Source of the DNA: Phoronis australis
Taxonomy: Eukaryota > Phoronida > Phoronidae
Direction of reading: 5' to 3'
Length of the DNA: 62,000 bases
Assembly (NCBI GenBank): GCA_002633005.1
Contig: NMRA01000279.1
Span: 402,422 to 464,421, forward strand
Below are positions 27,601 through 42,600 of the stretch, piece by piece. Position 1 is the stretch's first letter; each line of letters starts with the position of its first letter. Made by a program: the position numbers and the translations under genes. The notes beneath the pieces are model-generated. The model was not told the origin of the DNA, did not search any database, and saw nothing but the letters and a program-made list of their open reading frames with translations.

Positions 27601-30600
27601 TAGAAAACTATTTGCCACATTTCATGAAAATTACTAGAGAAAATCAAGATTCCGTATATACAGAGGCAAACATAAAAGTTACAGTACTCTAGGATGTATA
27701 GACGTGTTGGCAAGTTGATGGGACTACGCTTGCCAAATTTCACATAGATCCTGTACGGAGTTTCAGATGCAAAAAATGCCACTAGAGGGCACCCCAGAAA
27801 TCAGACCCGTTTGAAATCGAAGTCTGTCACGTTATTGTCAGCAGAAACATACCTATCACTTTTCACGATCCCCTGAGCGATTTGGCAAGATACAGAGACA
27901 AATGACATAAAAATGCCTCTAGCTGGTGTCATATCCATCCCAAAAATGGAAAGCTGCTGTGGTCTCCAAATTAGGCACCTATATGCCAAGTTTTGCGAAA
28001 AACTGTTTAGACATTATGAAGGTACAGAGGAAAACGTAAAAATTAAAACTGCCAGTAATGGGTAACAGAGACAGTCAAATCCGTCCAAAAGTCTTAGTCT
28101 TTTGTCACATTCATAAAAAACTCTTGCCACAAATTCCTACAGAGGAGCGAGAAGATACATCCACAAACCTGTCTGAAAATTGACGTCAGCCGTGATTTTC
28201 TCACACTGACTGGTCTTACAGTGCTAATACTCCTTCGAGTAGTTTGGCAGATAAAGAGGTGGACACCTACAGCAAAACAGTGATGAAATATGTGGAGTTC
28301 GTCCGAATATGAGGTCGCCCCTACCAGAAACCTATAAGCATTACCTCATGAAAATATAGCAAGGAGCTCTAAAGATACAATATGGGAAAGGTAACCTTAT
28401 AAAAAATGTCAATGTAGAGGGCACAACGGTTATTGGATTGGCCAAAAACTTGGTGCCATCTGTCGTCAGATTCACAAAAACATATCTGTCAAATCTCGTT
28501 AAGATTCTGCAAATTGTTTAGGCCGTCACAGCAGCTAGCAGACAGAGATCACTGCAATATGCCCCCTACATATTTGTAAATGTGAGCGCACTGAAAATGA
28601 ATCCTTGGACAATAACAAGACAGCAGTTAAACTGTTTCTAATAACGTTACCTGACAGGAGTAACTACATGATCCGTCCTTCATGTTTTTCCAGGTTACAA
28701 TCAAGACCCAGTTGGCACTGAAACTGGTGAAGTCGAAATTAATTCTGACGTCTCTGCTAGCGGTGGCTAAAATCTCTCTGTTGTAGTCCGAGTTACCGGA
28801 AGCTCGCACAATTTCAAGATAAGACACGGACGCCGAGCTATCCAAGCTTTGCTTTCTCCAGAACGGAGCCAGAAATGTCTTACGCAAAGTGTTAAATTTC
28901 CGTGGTCTTCCATCACCGATGTGGTTACTCAGGCCTATGAGCCCATCGAGCTTTACCTACGAATGTTTAAAGAAATCTTAGAGTTAGACATTAATTAGGA
29001 GTTATAAAGACATTTACATCAAACGTTCCATTTAAAAGTTGACGTTTTCGAAGGTTATAGAGGTTCAACGCTACACAAAGGCCGCCACAGGCTAACAATT
29101 GTGAGCTGAGATCCTTGCCTCAAAGGAAATGTAAACAACACGTTTACGTTTCCCACACACAGCGAGCGAAGTGAAATGCTCACTAACCCATCAATTTCTT
29201 TTCTTTCATCTGAGAAATGGTTTTCTCATTGCGTCCAGGTTCTCAATCACCCCAGTCAATTAATCTCGTTGGAAATGGCGTAAATATAGTGGACACACTT
29301 TCAATTAGCCAGAGTGATAAATTTTTTTACTGGGTGATGCAATAATTAATTTGCAAAGATTACCGAAGATATTCGGCTAAGTGCCTAGCGAACCTCATTG
29401 TCAGGAGTTTCGATTGCCAACACGAGGGACACTCACGTGCCAAAACCCTGACCCGGTCCATTTTGCTGCTGGCTTTAACCTATGAGCTGTGCTGCACTCA
29501 AAATGCATTATTATCTTTCTGCGGTGGTACTGCATAAAGTCTATCTTGTTTCCGCACTGTTAACTGTGGGTGGCGGCAGGACGAAACCAATTAATGCATG
29601 CAGAGCTCAATCGATTAAAGTTTGACGGTTCAGTTACTAAAATGTGAACGTGGAACATCTGCATTAGCGTGCGTGCTTTTAAAGTGTTTTCTATGTAAAC
29701 AATTATAAAATGGTTAATTTAACATTACCTGTATAGAAAAATGAGTTTTATCAAACATCTTGAACCCTCCGACGTATCTCAATTTTGCAACATCAAGCCA
29801 ATGCGAGGAACTGAAGGATTTTTCTTCCACTGTGTTCACACGGTACAAGTTTCCTCGTGGACCAACGACTGAAACGGGAACACCTCACGTACGTATAGTG
29901 ATACAGGAAGAGTGCTGATTACTACAGATGGCAGACACAGCAATTATTTATATCAAAGCAAGCGGACACATCTAACAAATTTTCTCAGTATATTAGACTT
30001 GTGTGTCTCATATATTTTCATTTATTGTTAATACGTAATCCACATGACAAATAAATTACCCACGTACTTCTATATTTTGTGCCAATGGCCTTTAACAAAT
30101 TGAATAACTGCAAAACAATGGTGATCATAACGGTGACATCATTTCTTAAAGGGACCATAAGGTATACCCACACAGTTCACATTTTTTTCCAGCAAACCCT
30201 CGGTGGCATTGACATTCATAGGACAACACGTGATCAACGCACTTGCCGTCATTCAGACACTGAGAATCTCCAGACGAACAGCTTTCTATGTCTGAAAAAG
30301 GAAAAAAAGAACAAAACAAGGTTAAGTAAGCAGTTTGCAAAATGAACTAGGTTGACTTCGGCATAATTCTGACAGACTTGGCCAAACTGGGATAAACTTC
30401 TTGCCAGACTTAGCAAATTGTATCGAAATGAACAACATCTTCATCGATGCTTTGTCCGAATTTAAACGTGACATTATTGCGCCTTAGCTACTACTTGCTT
30501 TTTGTGCAATTGATTTCCGCACAAAATTTTCTTGATTTCAACATCATGGACGGAGGAACACCAGCCGATATTTAGCAAAAACTGAAACGGATTGTAGTCG

Positions 30601-33600
30601 AACATAAATTGATAATTAGTCGCGTTTTTGAGCGTCGAAACTTACAAATTTCGACGTTGTTTAGTTAATCATTTAACTGTAGCTCTTGAAGAGGTAGTGA
30701 CAGAATTGGCTCAAAATGGAGGCAGCGATTAACATATTATTACAACTTTGTATTTATTCAACCAACTCCACGAATTAGGATTAAACTTTGTAGAAGAGGA
30801 TATTTTAGCACTAACAAAATGAAGATTTAAAGTCTCTAGCTCAAATGACTAAACCACATACTGCAAGTGCATGGCTGCCACTTCCCTACAGAGAACCACA
30901 AGCTCGTTACCAATTAAATGACACATATCCTTATTTTCTAGTTAAATGGCATTTAGCGGGTCATTCAGGGGTGCAAGGGCACGTACACCCAAAAGCTCAC
31001 GCTCATGCAACTGGCGTATCGAGAAAACAACAGCGTATGTTTGAACGGTGAACAAATAGTCATCGTGTAAGTCAAGATACTCATCACATATTGGTTTGTC
31101 ACTCCATGCCATTTCATGTTTGATCTGCGTCTGTATTTGTATGTTTGAGTAAACAGCATGATGACGATACATCTGGCTTAGTCTTGGTTTTTTGACACAA
31201 GACGCGTTTTTACACCTCAAGAGCAAGATTGAGATTGATCGCCACTCAAATGTCAATACGGATTCAGAGCATCACCTACTTGAGACGGGTTCATACGAAA
31301 TGTTATGAACATGGAAATCCCCCAGCTTGATTGGTAGGGCCATGCTGGATAAAGCTGCCTTGATTGCCGGTTCCCCTAATTCATTGAATCTACCTCCGTA
31401 GGTGACCCTGATAAGACGGTTGCTACGTTTGCTGCAAAACACAATGGTTAAGCTAACGAGGTTGACGTAACCAATAGACAATATTTTGGGGCAATGGGTT
31501 ATTTAAAACTTTTGACTGATATAACGTTTGAATAGAACTACTGAAATTTGGTACGGTCAATTAACAGAGTCATCATTTTCGGAGAGTAACTATTGAAAAT
31601 GTAGTCATTCCATAGACCATCACCCAAGATTTGCTAGTGGGTGCTTGTAGTTAGATTTCCTCACAATTTGTGAACTTCAAGGAAGTGTAGAATTTCCGTG
31701 AAATTAATACCGATAATTTACTGCCCATGCAGTTTTCAAGAAGGGTTTATTGATAAGGCGATACAAATAGTTAGGACTGTGGTTGTAATAAACAAAAAAC
31801 AGCGGTCATACTATAACACCGGGCACAGCTGCTTTTCAAGTAGTTAATGCAGGTTTTTTGTTACGAATGCAGACTGATTTTAAATTAGTATCTTGGTCAC
31901 CGTGACTCAGGATACTGAATTATGACTTCAAGGTAACAATTCCACTCACGTTAATTTACAGTTGGTATCAATCCAAAGGTTGAGATTTGCGGCGACGACC
32001 ATTTCCAACAGACTGTGTCGGATTGAGGAGCATGTTTGCACATAATGGAAAGACTCTTCGTCCAACAAATTCGCATCAAAAGATACCGAGATATCCATGA
32101 AGACTACAACAAGTTCTGAAATGAATGGCAAAGAGATCCTAATATGTAAACCAGTTCTTGCTGTTACTGAGCAACAATATATGCCAAATGCAACAATATA
32201 TAGCCCGAACAACGACAGACATTCGTTGCTGCCCATGCGAAAATTCATGTCGGGTGCGACAACATGTACACTTAACACCGACACATATTGTAGACATCCA
32301 AATGTAAAGCGAGTCGGCATGGTGTTGAAACTCTCAATGGTGTTTTTGTTCACAACACTTGGGATTCGATACAGTTGGGGTCTCGTTCATGTGAGAATTG
32401 ATTCTAGCATGGCTGGAATTTTATGTCATCCTACATGTGCAGGTAATTGTAGAACTGCATTGCCTCTACGGTGCTCTCGGGTTTTCAAATGAAAAGCAAT
32501 TTGGCGTTAGGAGCATAAGATTGACTGTGAAAAAAATATCAACGAAATTTGTTCCTCAACAGTTTATAGATCATAAATGTTGGTTATTTTGACTAAAGTC
32601 CAACCGTATCCTTACTCTGTATCAGAATAACTTTTGGCTTTAGCTTAGATTTTAAATGCTGCTTTAAATTTGGTCTTAAGGAGTTACATGAAGCGGGGAT
32701 AAGACATTTTGGTCTTAAGTCACCCCAACTTAGGTCTAAGTCAAAACAGAAAAAAGACCCCTTTAACGGAACCCAGGTTTAGATTAAGTTTGCATCTTGG
32801 ATGGAAAGTGGGCTAATAGTTTGTCACATGCATGAAGGACACTGTCGATGAATTTTTATTGATAAATTCACCAGAAAATGGAGTAATATTTTAAGATGCC
32901 ACCAATATAAGAGCATCGTTGAGACAGATGTTTGGAATCTTAGAACATTAAAACACACTCTAATTTGTCCTGTGCTAGGATTCATTTCATAAATTTTTTA
33001 TTAACAATTAGATTTGCACTTTTGACGAGTGCTAAAATAGATGCCTTATGACTTAACCCACCTGTGTAGAATACATGAGGTTTGGCTAGTACGCACTGGG
33101 TCAGGTTGCCACAACTGTAGGTGATCCCATCGGTGGCACAGTCACCGAGGCTGCGACTACCGTCCATGTGACCAGCGACCATCTTCTCATTGCCATCCAA
33201 GGTCATCCTCCGCATGTAGTCGGACAGTTTAACCCACTCAGTGATGTTTTTGAAAGAAGGAAATTCTGTCTGATCCAACTCTAACGAGGAGTAGGTAACT
33301 TGAATAAACGGTACACCTCGGGTGACGCGCACGTGATCAGTGAGCTGGGGTATAGTATGATTGCGCAGTAGCCATTCGTTGGTGGTAGCTTTGTAGTGAA
33401 GTTTGAGAGTAGAGCAGTCTGAAACATGCATCAGGGCTCTAATTAAGTCAGCCCGGTATACCTTTCTCTGCATAAGCCTAAACCCCACATGTCTGTGAAT
33501 CAGTAATTAAGTTGACTTATTTAATATTTAACATTTACAATTTCTTCACCTTTGTTCAATTACTGAGAAACTCTTGACGCGCCAAAATCAATTCAAATTA

Positions 33601-36600
33601 TTCTCATCGTTTGACGCTGATAGTCACGTAAAGGGACACATCAATGAGTTGACCACCTTTAATACCATACTGGCACAAGAAGAGTGTAAGCTTCCAATTT
33701 TTAACAACATGGTTAACTATGAAAGTCAATGTTACCTGGCTTCGCACATGGTTTTCTGATACCTGCAAAATATAATGCACAGTTAAATTCATTGCAAATC
33801 ACTTTTGTTTGATACCAATTACGTTGTCTCTAATAAACATCGCAGACATTCACTCGTGACTGATTCTAAGTCGTTATGGTTCAGAAAAAATGTTTGGCAT
33901 GCTGATTATGTAATTATCGCCATCAAAATTGTTGCAGCTGGAGAGTATTAGGGAATTGGGGCCCAGGCTGTCCCATAATGAAGTTTTCTTGATCAAACAA
34001 CGAGGAAGCATTATATATTTCATTTCTTTAATTTATACGCACCAGGATGGAAATTGCTGACCTTTTTGTTTCTGTACCAACTACACACTCAGAAACATTT
34101 CAAAAATATTTTTCATAAGATTCTAATTAGTTGATTAAGTCGCTTTTGCAGTGCACAATACATAAACAAGCCAATTAAAAAGTTCCGTTTTCTTTCACTG
34201 CAAGTGCTAAACCTTCGACAGGTTTACTTTGGTGACCATTGGAAACTAATCTGAGGGTCATCTACCTTGAATCATGTCATCTAACGGTTGCAGGACACTG
34301 CCAACCATGAACGTGTCTACCTCCCTGGATGCCGCAGAGATTGCTGATGTTATGTTATTCAGCATTTTCCAACGAAGCACAGGCAAGGTTGCTTTTATAT
34401 ATCGAAATACGCAGTCAAGTACACTGAAAGGTCAAACACAGTCATGAAGAACATACCAATCAATCAACAAAAAAGCACCGAAAGCCAATCTGAGGTACTC
34501 TCCAGCAGTCATCAATGCCCTAGCTTTCACATCTGCACTCGTCCACACAAATGTGGAATGTTGTAGAATCACAAGACCTTCTTTGGAAATGTCTACCAAA
34601 TGCAATTTCTTTGACCTTAATTAATCGCTATCTTATTAACACATTCTATAGTGCTTACAAACAAAGAATAACAAGATAACAGTTTTCGTTTTGCTCACAT
34701 TTCAGCTATTTTTTAAAACACGTGACAATAAATAATGATTGTGAGCTGTATCAAAATATATTCAATTTGTGACCTTAAAAATGAGGTCAAACGTCGCCAA
34801 TATTTTCTGGATAAGAGAGGCCTCACCTATAACTTGGAACAAAATATAAACAGAATCAAAGGCTAGGACTATATTGAAAGCTATTTCTCAATGTGTCAAC
34901 AAAGGTTAGGTTTATATGCAGAATGTTAAACCTACCTCCAGGAAAACAACACCTTGAAAACACAGACATCCACACTATTTCTCGCGAGCTTAATGTGTTT
35001 TATGGATCACCAATTAACATAAGGATTTGAAAAAATAACTTCATGCATAATATTTAGTAGTAATCTGCAGCATGAAGCTTTGTCTCCTTTTGTGTTCCGA
35101 AAATCAAACAAGATGTGTAAAATGCATGAACTGTCTCAGATGGCAACGGTTTTAGGTAGACGTACATTAATGACCTCCAACTCCTTGCAAATCTCACTTT
35201 CACCCATCAGGGATCTACAACATGTCCACAATAGTTATTCTAGTTACTTACTGATCTGTTCCCTTGCACGAAGCTGTCGCGACTAAATTTACTCTCATGA
35301 TAACGTGTGACCATACAGTTGAGTTAAACCAAGGCTTGTTGGAGGATGTTGGACTTGTTATTGTGCCTATTAGCGCCATCACAGAAGCTGGCAGGTCGTC
35401 GACTGACTGTCTCAGTTCGTCGATAAAAGCAGACTCGTTAAATGACTGGCCATCGTACTTTTGGAACACCTGAAATAAATGAGTGACACACAGTGGCATG
35501 ATGCCCGTTATGATGTCGAAAGACTGAATGCAGTCCACAACACAAGCACAATGAGACACACTCCAAGTAAGAGTGCCGTGGTGCAGCCATAACTTAGGCA
35601 TCTTCCATAACCATAAATTCTACCTCAGCCATTTGATTAGGTGACATTGTTTGAGGTTTAACTGTTTGACCACAAGTATTCTGTCACGTTATTGATTGCC
35701 TTAAGACTTGTTGGCAGGCACGCTGCACGGGCCACGCAATCACTGGACCAACTAAAAACAGGAACTACAGAGATGCGGATAAAAAGGTCCGTTGCAAGTA
35801 CAACAGTCACTCTCTCCCATCCTGTAACTACTTGAAGTTGATGTTTTATTAACAGTCTTGGCAATTTGCTTTGGAATGCAAAACACTTATAGACATGCAA
35901 GAACTCAGTTGACCGCAAATGAGAATGACTCGGCCATAATACCATGCCAAGGTCTGTGAATGATGTATCCCCACAGACATCATCTCATCTTGGAGTAACA
36001 AATAACCTCTAATAACACAATGTCCACTCTGGATTACGATATTCCTGACAAGAGCTTTGCCTAGACAATCCCTCTGCAGTTGCCATGCGCACTATAAGCT
36101 CAGCAGTTGAGCACTAGATATCTGCTGTCTGAGGAAGAGATTGAAGGAATCGTCAAATACATGACGTAGAAGCACAGATGTGCACCTGGCAGTTTTCTCT
36201 TGTAGGCACCACCTGGGAACTGCCAATTGTCTATCACTCACCAGCTGATAGAGCGCTTTAACCATCTTGTTGTTGTCAGCCAGACTTGCCAACTCTTCCT
36301 CCAACTTCACAGTGTCAATTTCACAGACTAGTTGAGTCAGGGGATTGTCGCCAATCACACCGTAGAGGGTCGTTGACTTGTCACACGCGTCTTGATCTTG
36401 CAACGCTTTGGTGAACTTGGCCAGCTTGAACGATACAGCGATATTGCAGATACTAATCACGACTAGAGTTCACATTAGAACGATCTGCACCGTACTGACG
36501 AAAGAGAGCAATAAACCCGAGACTGATCCACCACTGGCGTTATCAAGACAAAGCAATCAAGTGACTTGGTACGTATTCTTATTATTTTTGTTATTCCCAG

Positions 36601-39600
36601 CTATAAGCACCAGAATCCGAGACCGTTTGGATTTCGTGATTAAAAGACTGACGTAGTCCACGTTTGCCCAAGTTGCCCAAGTTTAAACAGGACGTACCTT
36701 AACATGGTCAAGAAGTACACCAACGGTCTTTTCAAATATGGTAGGTAGATCGTAAACCAAAAGGTGAACTATCTTCTTCATCTCGACAGTGTTGCTAAAT
36801 ACTGTCGACAGGTAGTCCATAGAACCTGGTAAATAAATATGGAACTGTTCAGAGAAAATGATGCCCGCATAAATTTGAGAAATATGTCAATAAAGCCTCG
36901 CTACTGAAAAGTCGCACTTCCTGGGCCTGGCCGGTGTCCAATTTAATGAAATGAAATCGAGCTCAAAATTCTTTTTCCCATTTCTATTTCACTGTATTGC
37001 AAATTACTCAAGACAAGTGGCTTATTGCTCTATTATCAACTATGCAAGTTTGCACTTGATGACCCTTTATTCGTGCTACAAATTCGAGCAAAAACTCGAC
37101 ATTTCGAGTTCAGATTCAAACTTTTAGCCTTAATATTGGGGTCGTCAAGTACATACAGGGATTATAGTTATCGTGAGTTTGCACAAAAGCAGAATAGGCA
37201 ATGCCAAAAAGAATTTCGAGTTCGATTACAAGTTAAGAGATTATTGGACTAAGAGGCCTGGTTTCAACATTGTTGTAATCGTGAATTACCTTGAAATCTG
37301 TGGAAATAATTTCATGCAGAACTCGTCAAGTTTTCGCACTGCAGCTTTACTAATTACCTCCAAGCCCTTTCAGCAATTCATTTATTAAGATGACTACATC
37401 GTGTAGACTGAGGAAGCCGATGTTTTGTTCCGCAGTCAGTGTGTTGGGAATGGGAAGACGAAGATAATCAAGGTACGTCTTTATATTCTGCGGCAACATT
37501 CTGGAATAAAAAACAATGAGTTACTAAGACATTGTATTTACAGCCGTATAAACTTCAATTTGAGTTAACGTGCACGTTGAGTTTGAATCACAGTAGGAAC
37601 ATATCTGTCCATTTTCATAATGATCCCTGAGTGAAGTGGCCATCATTGTATCCTTAATAGAAACATAGAGATCAAATGCTACGAAAATCCACCAAAATGT
37701 CCGAATATACAGAGGCAAACCTAACAAGAGCAACGCAAAGCGTTGAAATGCGACCACGAATGCATCGCAAACGGTGTGCTTCTAGAGCTGTTTATTTGTA
37801 TCATACAAATGGCCACTAGATGGCCCAAAACGTCCAATTCATCCGAAAAAGGAAAATTCCATCGCTTGAATTTACCAAACTTCATAAAAATCTGTCAAGG
37901 AGCTTAAAGGAAAACGGAAAAAATAGAAAATGCCACTAGGGGGCACAGCGTTCGATGGATCTGCCTGAAAGTCGTCATCTATTGTTAGCTATATATAAAT
38001 ACATTTGCTAAATTTAATAAAGATCCTGCAGCGGGTTTAGGAGATACAGCTAAGGGCGCAAAACACAACAAAACTACCACTAGGAGGCGAGGCGCCACCA
38101 CAGTCAAAGTCGTCAGCATCAACCGCCTGTCCTCTTCACATTGAGAACATATTCGTCAATTTTCAAAATTATCCTAAGAATGGTTTGGTTGATAGAAGGG
38201 TGGACGCCAATAAAAAACAGACGCGAAAACAGCAAAAATAGCCACCAGATGACACAAAAAACCTCGAAGCCATCAGAAAACAGGAGAATAGAGTAATCTC
38301 ACCAATAGATGTCAACATTCCAAACTTTATGAAATCCCATTGAGGAACTTTGAAGATACAGAAGTACACGTAATTAACTAAAATTGCCACTAGGCGGCAC
38401 ACTGGTAGTCAGACCTGTAAAAAAGTGATCGTCGTCTGTTGTCACCATCATACAAATACACTTGCCAAATTTAGTAAAGATCCTGCAAACGGTTTAGGAG
38501 AAACAGGAATTGGCGCCACAGAAATAAAACTGCCACTAATCGGCGCAACAGTAGTCGAAGTCGTCGGAAAATCATCGTCAGCCATCCTCTTAATAGTAAG
38601 AAATAAATACATGTCAATTTTCACAATCATCCTTACAGAGGTTTGGTTGACTGAGAGGTGGATGCCAAAAAACAGACACGAAAACAGTAAAAATGACCAT
38701 TAGGTGGCGAAACTACGTCAGATCCATCCTAAAACAGGAGAATATTGTCATTGCCTACATGCTAAATTTTATGAAAATACGTTGAGGACCTTTGAAGATA
38801 TAGATGTAATGTAAAAAATCAAAAATTGCCACAAGGGGGCACACCGGTAGTCGAGTCCATCCGAAAGTCAGCTTATGCCGTTCCATCTAAGAAAGGAACA
38901 CTGTGGTCAACTCAAATTAAGGAATTTGGAGATAGAGGAGCTGATGCCGGACGGACGCCGGACGGATGGAGATGACTGCATTTTTGCGTCCCCATGTAAA
39001 TATATGGGCGCATAAAAAGTGAAAATTGTCACTAGGCGGCACAACAGTAGTCAGGTCTTCGTTCATAGTGATCCATTGTGTCAGTAACAATCACCAAGCC
39101 ATTTCCACCAGTATTATCTGTAAAGAACCTATGTATGAATTATTTTACATTAAAGAGTCGTTGGCCATTAGGACCTGAGCATGCTGCTGGTTCTCTGAAT
39201 AACATGCAGAGCTCACTAACCCTACAGCTATGGTGATGACCTGTTTACTATTTCCTGTCATTCTTGTTGCATTTATACTTCACTTCATGGATTTAACTTG
39301 ACTCATATGTCGACACTTGATGTCTGTGTTTGTATCCTGATGTCTAATGAATATACGATACATGTACGTCAAATCAATATGAACGTTTTCATTTGTGTGG
39401 CTATTGTCCGTTTTTTATTTTATTATGGTTAAAACTGATATAATTATATGAATGGAATAAAGTTCTAGAACAGGCAGGTTGTTTTATTGAAGGCAGACGA
39501 TAAAATATGGAACGCATGCATACAAAGTTAGCAAGTCAATATCACTACACACAAGTGCAATCGTAAGATATGCCCACAGACAGAAAATAGTACTGGGAGA

Positions 39601-42600
39601 AAGACCGCTCGACAACGTTTGAATACGAAATGCTTGGTGAAATGATCACAAATGCAACCAATGAAAACAACAGCATTTAGTGTCACCACGGAAACACGGT
39701 GGTGTGTAAGAATACATGCTAAACAAGCTGCACTGAACACTGATTTGCGTGGATGAAACACGCTTCCCCAATTCTACTCACGCGATATTAGTCCACCTGT
39801 TAGCATAAGACATCACTTTTTCCAAAGGTTTTTCCCAGAACCTTCCACTAATCCACTCTGGATCACGGTACCGTTTTGATCCAATCCTTCCCAGTGGAGT
39901 AAACAACTTAATGAGTTCTTTTACGTCCTCCACAAACTTAGGCGGATCAAAGCGTACGGCATACGTGTAACTGGGCTTCATGAACTGAAAAACACATAGC
40001 CATTTCCATCAAGTACAAGGACAATTAAGTTAAGTTTCCAAGGAGATGACGAATGTCAATCTCGAATCAAATTAAGACATTCGGTCCATCCACTCATCTG
40101 TCCATTAATTTACAAACCTTATCAAATCCCAGTAAATCAACGTTTTTATTAATTGAACAGAAGCAACTTCTTGAAGAAATGTAGATTGAGATCACCACAG
40201 TGTAGGTAAAACAAAAAGATCTAAAACGCAAACTATAAATTTTCACAAATACTAAATTTCAGCATAACCATCGAAATTTGCTGTACACCTGTTTGGGGCA
40301 TTAATAATACGTGAACTGCATAGGAAATCAGTAGTACGTACCCATATCTTGATGTCATCCATCACTTTATGAAGACCAAGCTCCCGCCAGAGGGCGCCAT
40401 ACACAAGGTCGTGGCAAAACAGGTCCAGAATGTTCTTCACTGTAGTCCCACCTTCGATGACGACGTAGCCCTCCAGGAACGACGTGTCACTGCATATACC
40501 CTTAGAATCACTTAGAAGGACATCTAGGACTTTGTCTAGCATGTCTTGCATCTACAATAAAGAGCCAAGGTTGGGTGGATGGGCAATTCCATTTGTGACG
40601 GACGGTTTGTTCGCTAGTGAATTGTGAACGGTCCCTAATACATAACACTTGTCCTTTTCAAAATTTCTGGAGAGATATAGCTTCGCTCATTTTAAAAGAT
40701 CCAGAACTCATGCAAAATATTGAAAGCTAAGTGCTCAAAACTGTTGTGACCAATTAATACAAGAACTCGTTTTTTAAAATGAAGAGCATGATCGATATGT
40801 TGGTTTGACATTGTGAAGAAGACGTCAAACTGTGGACACATTGTATTTGTACCAGAACAGCCCAAGTTACCCTGGGTCTGAGATTCCCACGTTGGGACAG
40901 TCGAGTATTATCCTCTTACCCTCATGGAAAGAGTAACTTATTAATGGTTGTAGTTGTAAACGACCTCTATAAATGACTTACAGATTTAAAAATGTTTTTT
41001 AAGAATATGAGCACAACCTTGGAAATTTCTTTCGCATTATGTGTACATTCACCAGTGAGGCCGAGGTCAGTGGAGTAGAAGACACCTTTGTGCGATGCTT
41101 GATTGTCAGCCAGTAAATCCGGGATTCGAACCCGGGTCTCCCAAATGGGAGTCCAGAGCTCAAACCTCTAAGCCACACTGTTTCTTACACACTTAAAGCA
41201 TTTAAAGTACAATTAGCAGTGAGTGTTGAATTCTTAACCAAAGAGGTTTGGGGTTTAAAACATTTCCACTTTCACCCGATTTTTTATTGTAGCTGAATGA
41301 GCTAGATAACAACTTGAGTCACGGGCAAAGCATATCATGGGCCTTTTTCAAATTCATAATTTTATAGGCTTGTCAATGTAGAATAGCCGATGTTTCAGGT
41401 AAAATGCGATATATTTCTTGGAACGGACTAAAACAATACAACACTAAATGGCTGCTCACTGAAGACTCCCCAAAGAGAGGCTGTCAACTCAAATACTAAA
41501 ACTACTCAATAGCTGTCACTGCAAGACAGTACATCACCGTCAACCACAATAAGCTCTGAAACGTTTTCTTAAGGCGCTGATGGATTAATGTTCTTGTTGG
41601 AAGAACTGGCAGATTGTTACTGCTGGAGAGCATCATGCTTGGCAATTTGAACTCAATGCGGTAATACCTGTAATACCTGTCACGGACAGGATCATTGGGG
41701 ATATGCTGGTGCATTAATTTCCTCCCCAGACCATCCCCGTGACAGCAGAAGGCGCAGAACTCCAGGGCTGACGTTGCCTGTAAGCATTTGATTAGACAGC
41801 ACTCGGGCACGGCCCTTCTTGTGACTCTTCGCAGCATGGCCATAAATAATACCTGCTTCAAGCAGGCGGCTGCCATCATTGAACTCAGCCGGCAGGGATG
41901 CAGTCTGCTCGAGGTTGCATTTGCGAGCCAGCAGCTTAACGTCAGCCGAATATAAGTAGAGGGGTTGGTTGGTGGTGCATGAGCCAGCGAGGTAATCTGC
42001 ACGCTCACTAATCAAGACACCGGCCAGGTACGAAAGACCAGATCACCACATGACGAGGGTGGCGTGATCGGAAGACACCTCAGTTGGCTGGGAGGTTTCC
42101 AGATTGAACTTTCATCAACACTGCCATGGAATCGGTGGCAAAGATAATGGTGTGATTCTCCAGGTCTAGGAGTGACAGCTTGGTTAGGGCACGTTGTATA
42201 GCCTCAAACTCCATCCGCGTACTGCTTGTGTATATATGGTGGCAGCCACTACCTTCCGCAATGACGTTGTTAGCACAGCGTATTTGATAGCCCCATCCAG
42301 CACGATTAGTTTCACCATCGAAGGATCCATCAGTTGCTACAATGATGGCATTAATACCGCCAAGATCACGCCATTGCTGACGGCACAATGCTTGGGCTAC
42401 TCCAGGAGGCCATTCCCGAGCTTCCCTGTTGAAAGCAACGATGACATTCGGAACTCAATGCGGTATAAGGCTACTGTACTGCCTGATCTCAGTCTTTCCA
42501 AGCCCTGAATTATTGCTTTATATATTATATGTGTCATGGAACAGCAGGTAGGTTGCCTACATCAATTGTGGGCTTTGCTGAAGTCGAGATTATCAGCTTG

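Noticed and set aside
31946-32492. Plus-strand 131-aa ORF opposite exon 18
   Set aside because: It is a shadow of the minus-strand exon, which has splice sites and phase fit.
35264-35473. Plus-strand ORF opposite exon 13
   Set aside because: It mirrors the real exon; no start context or domain.
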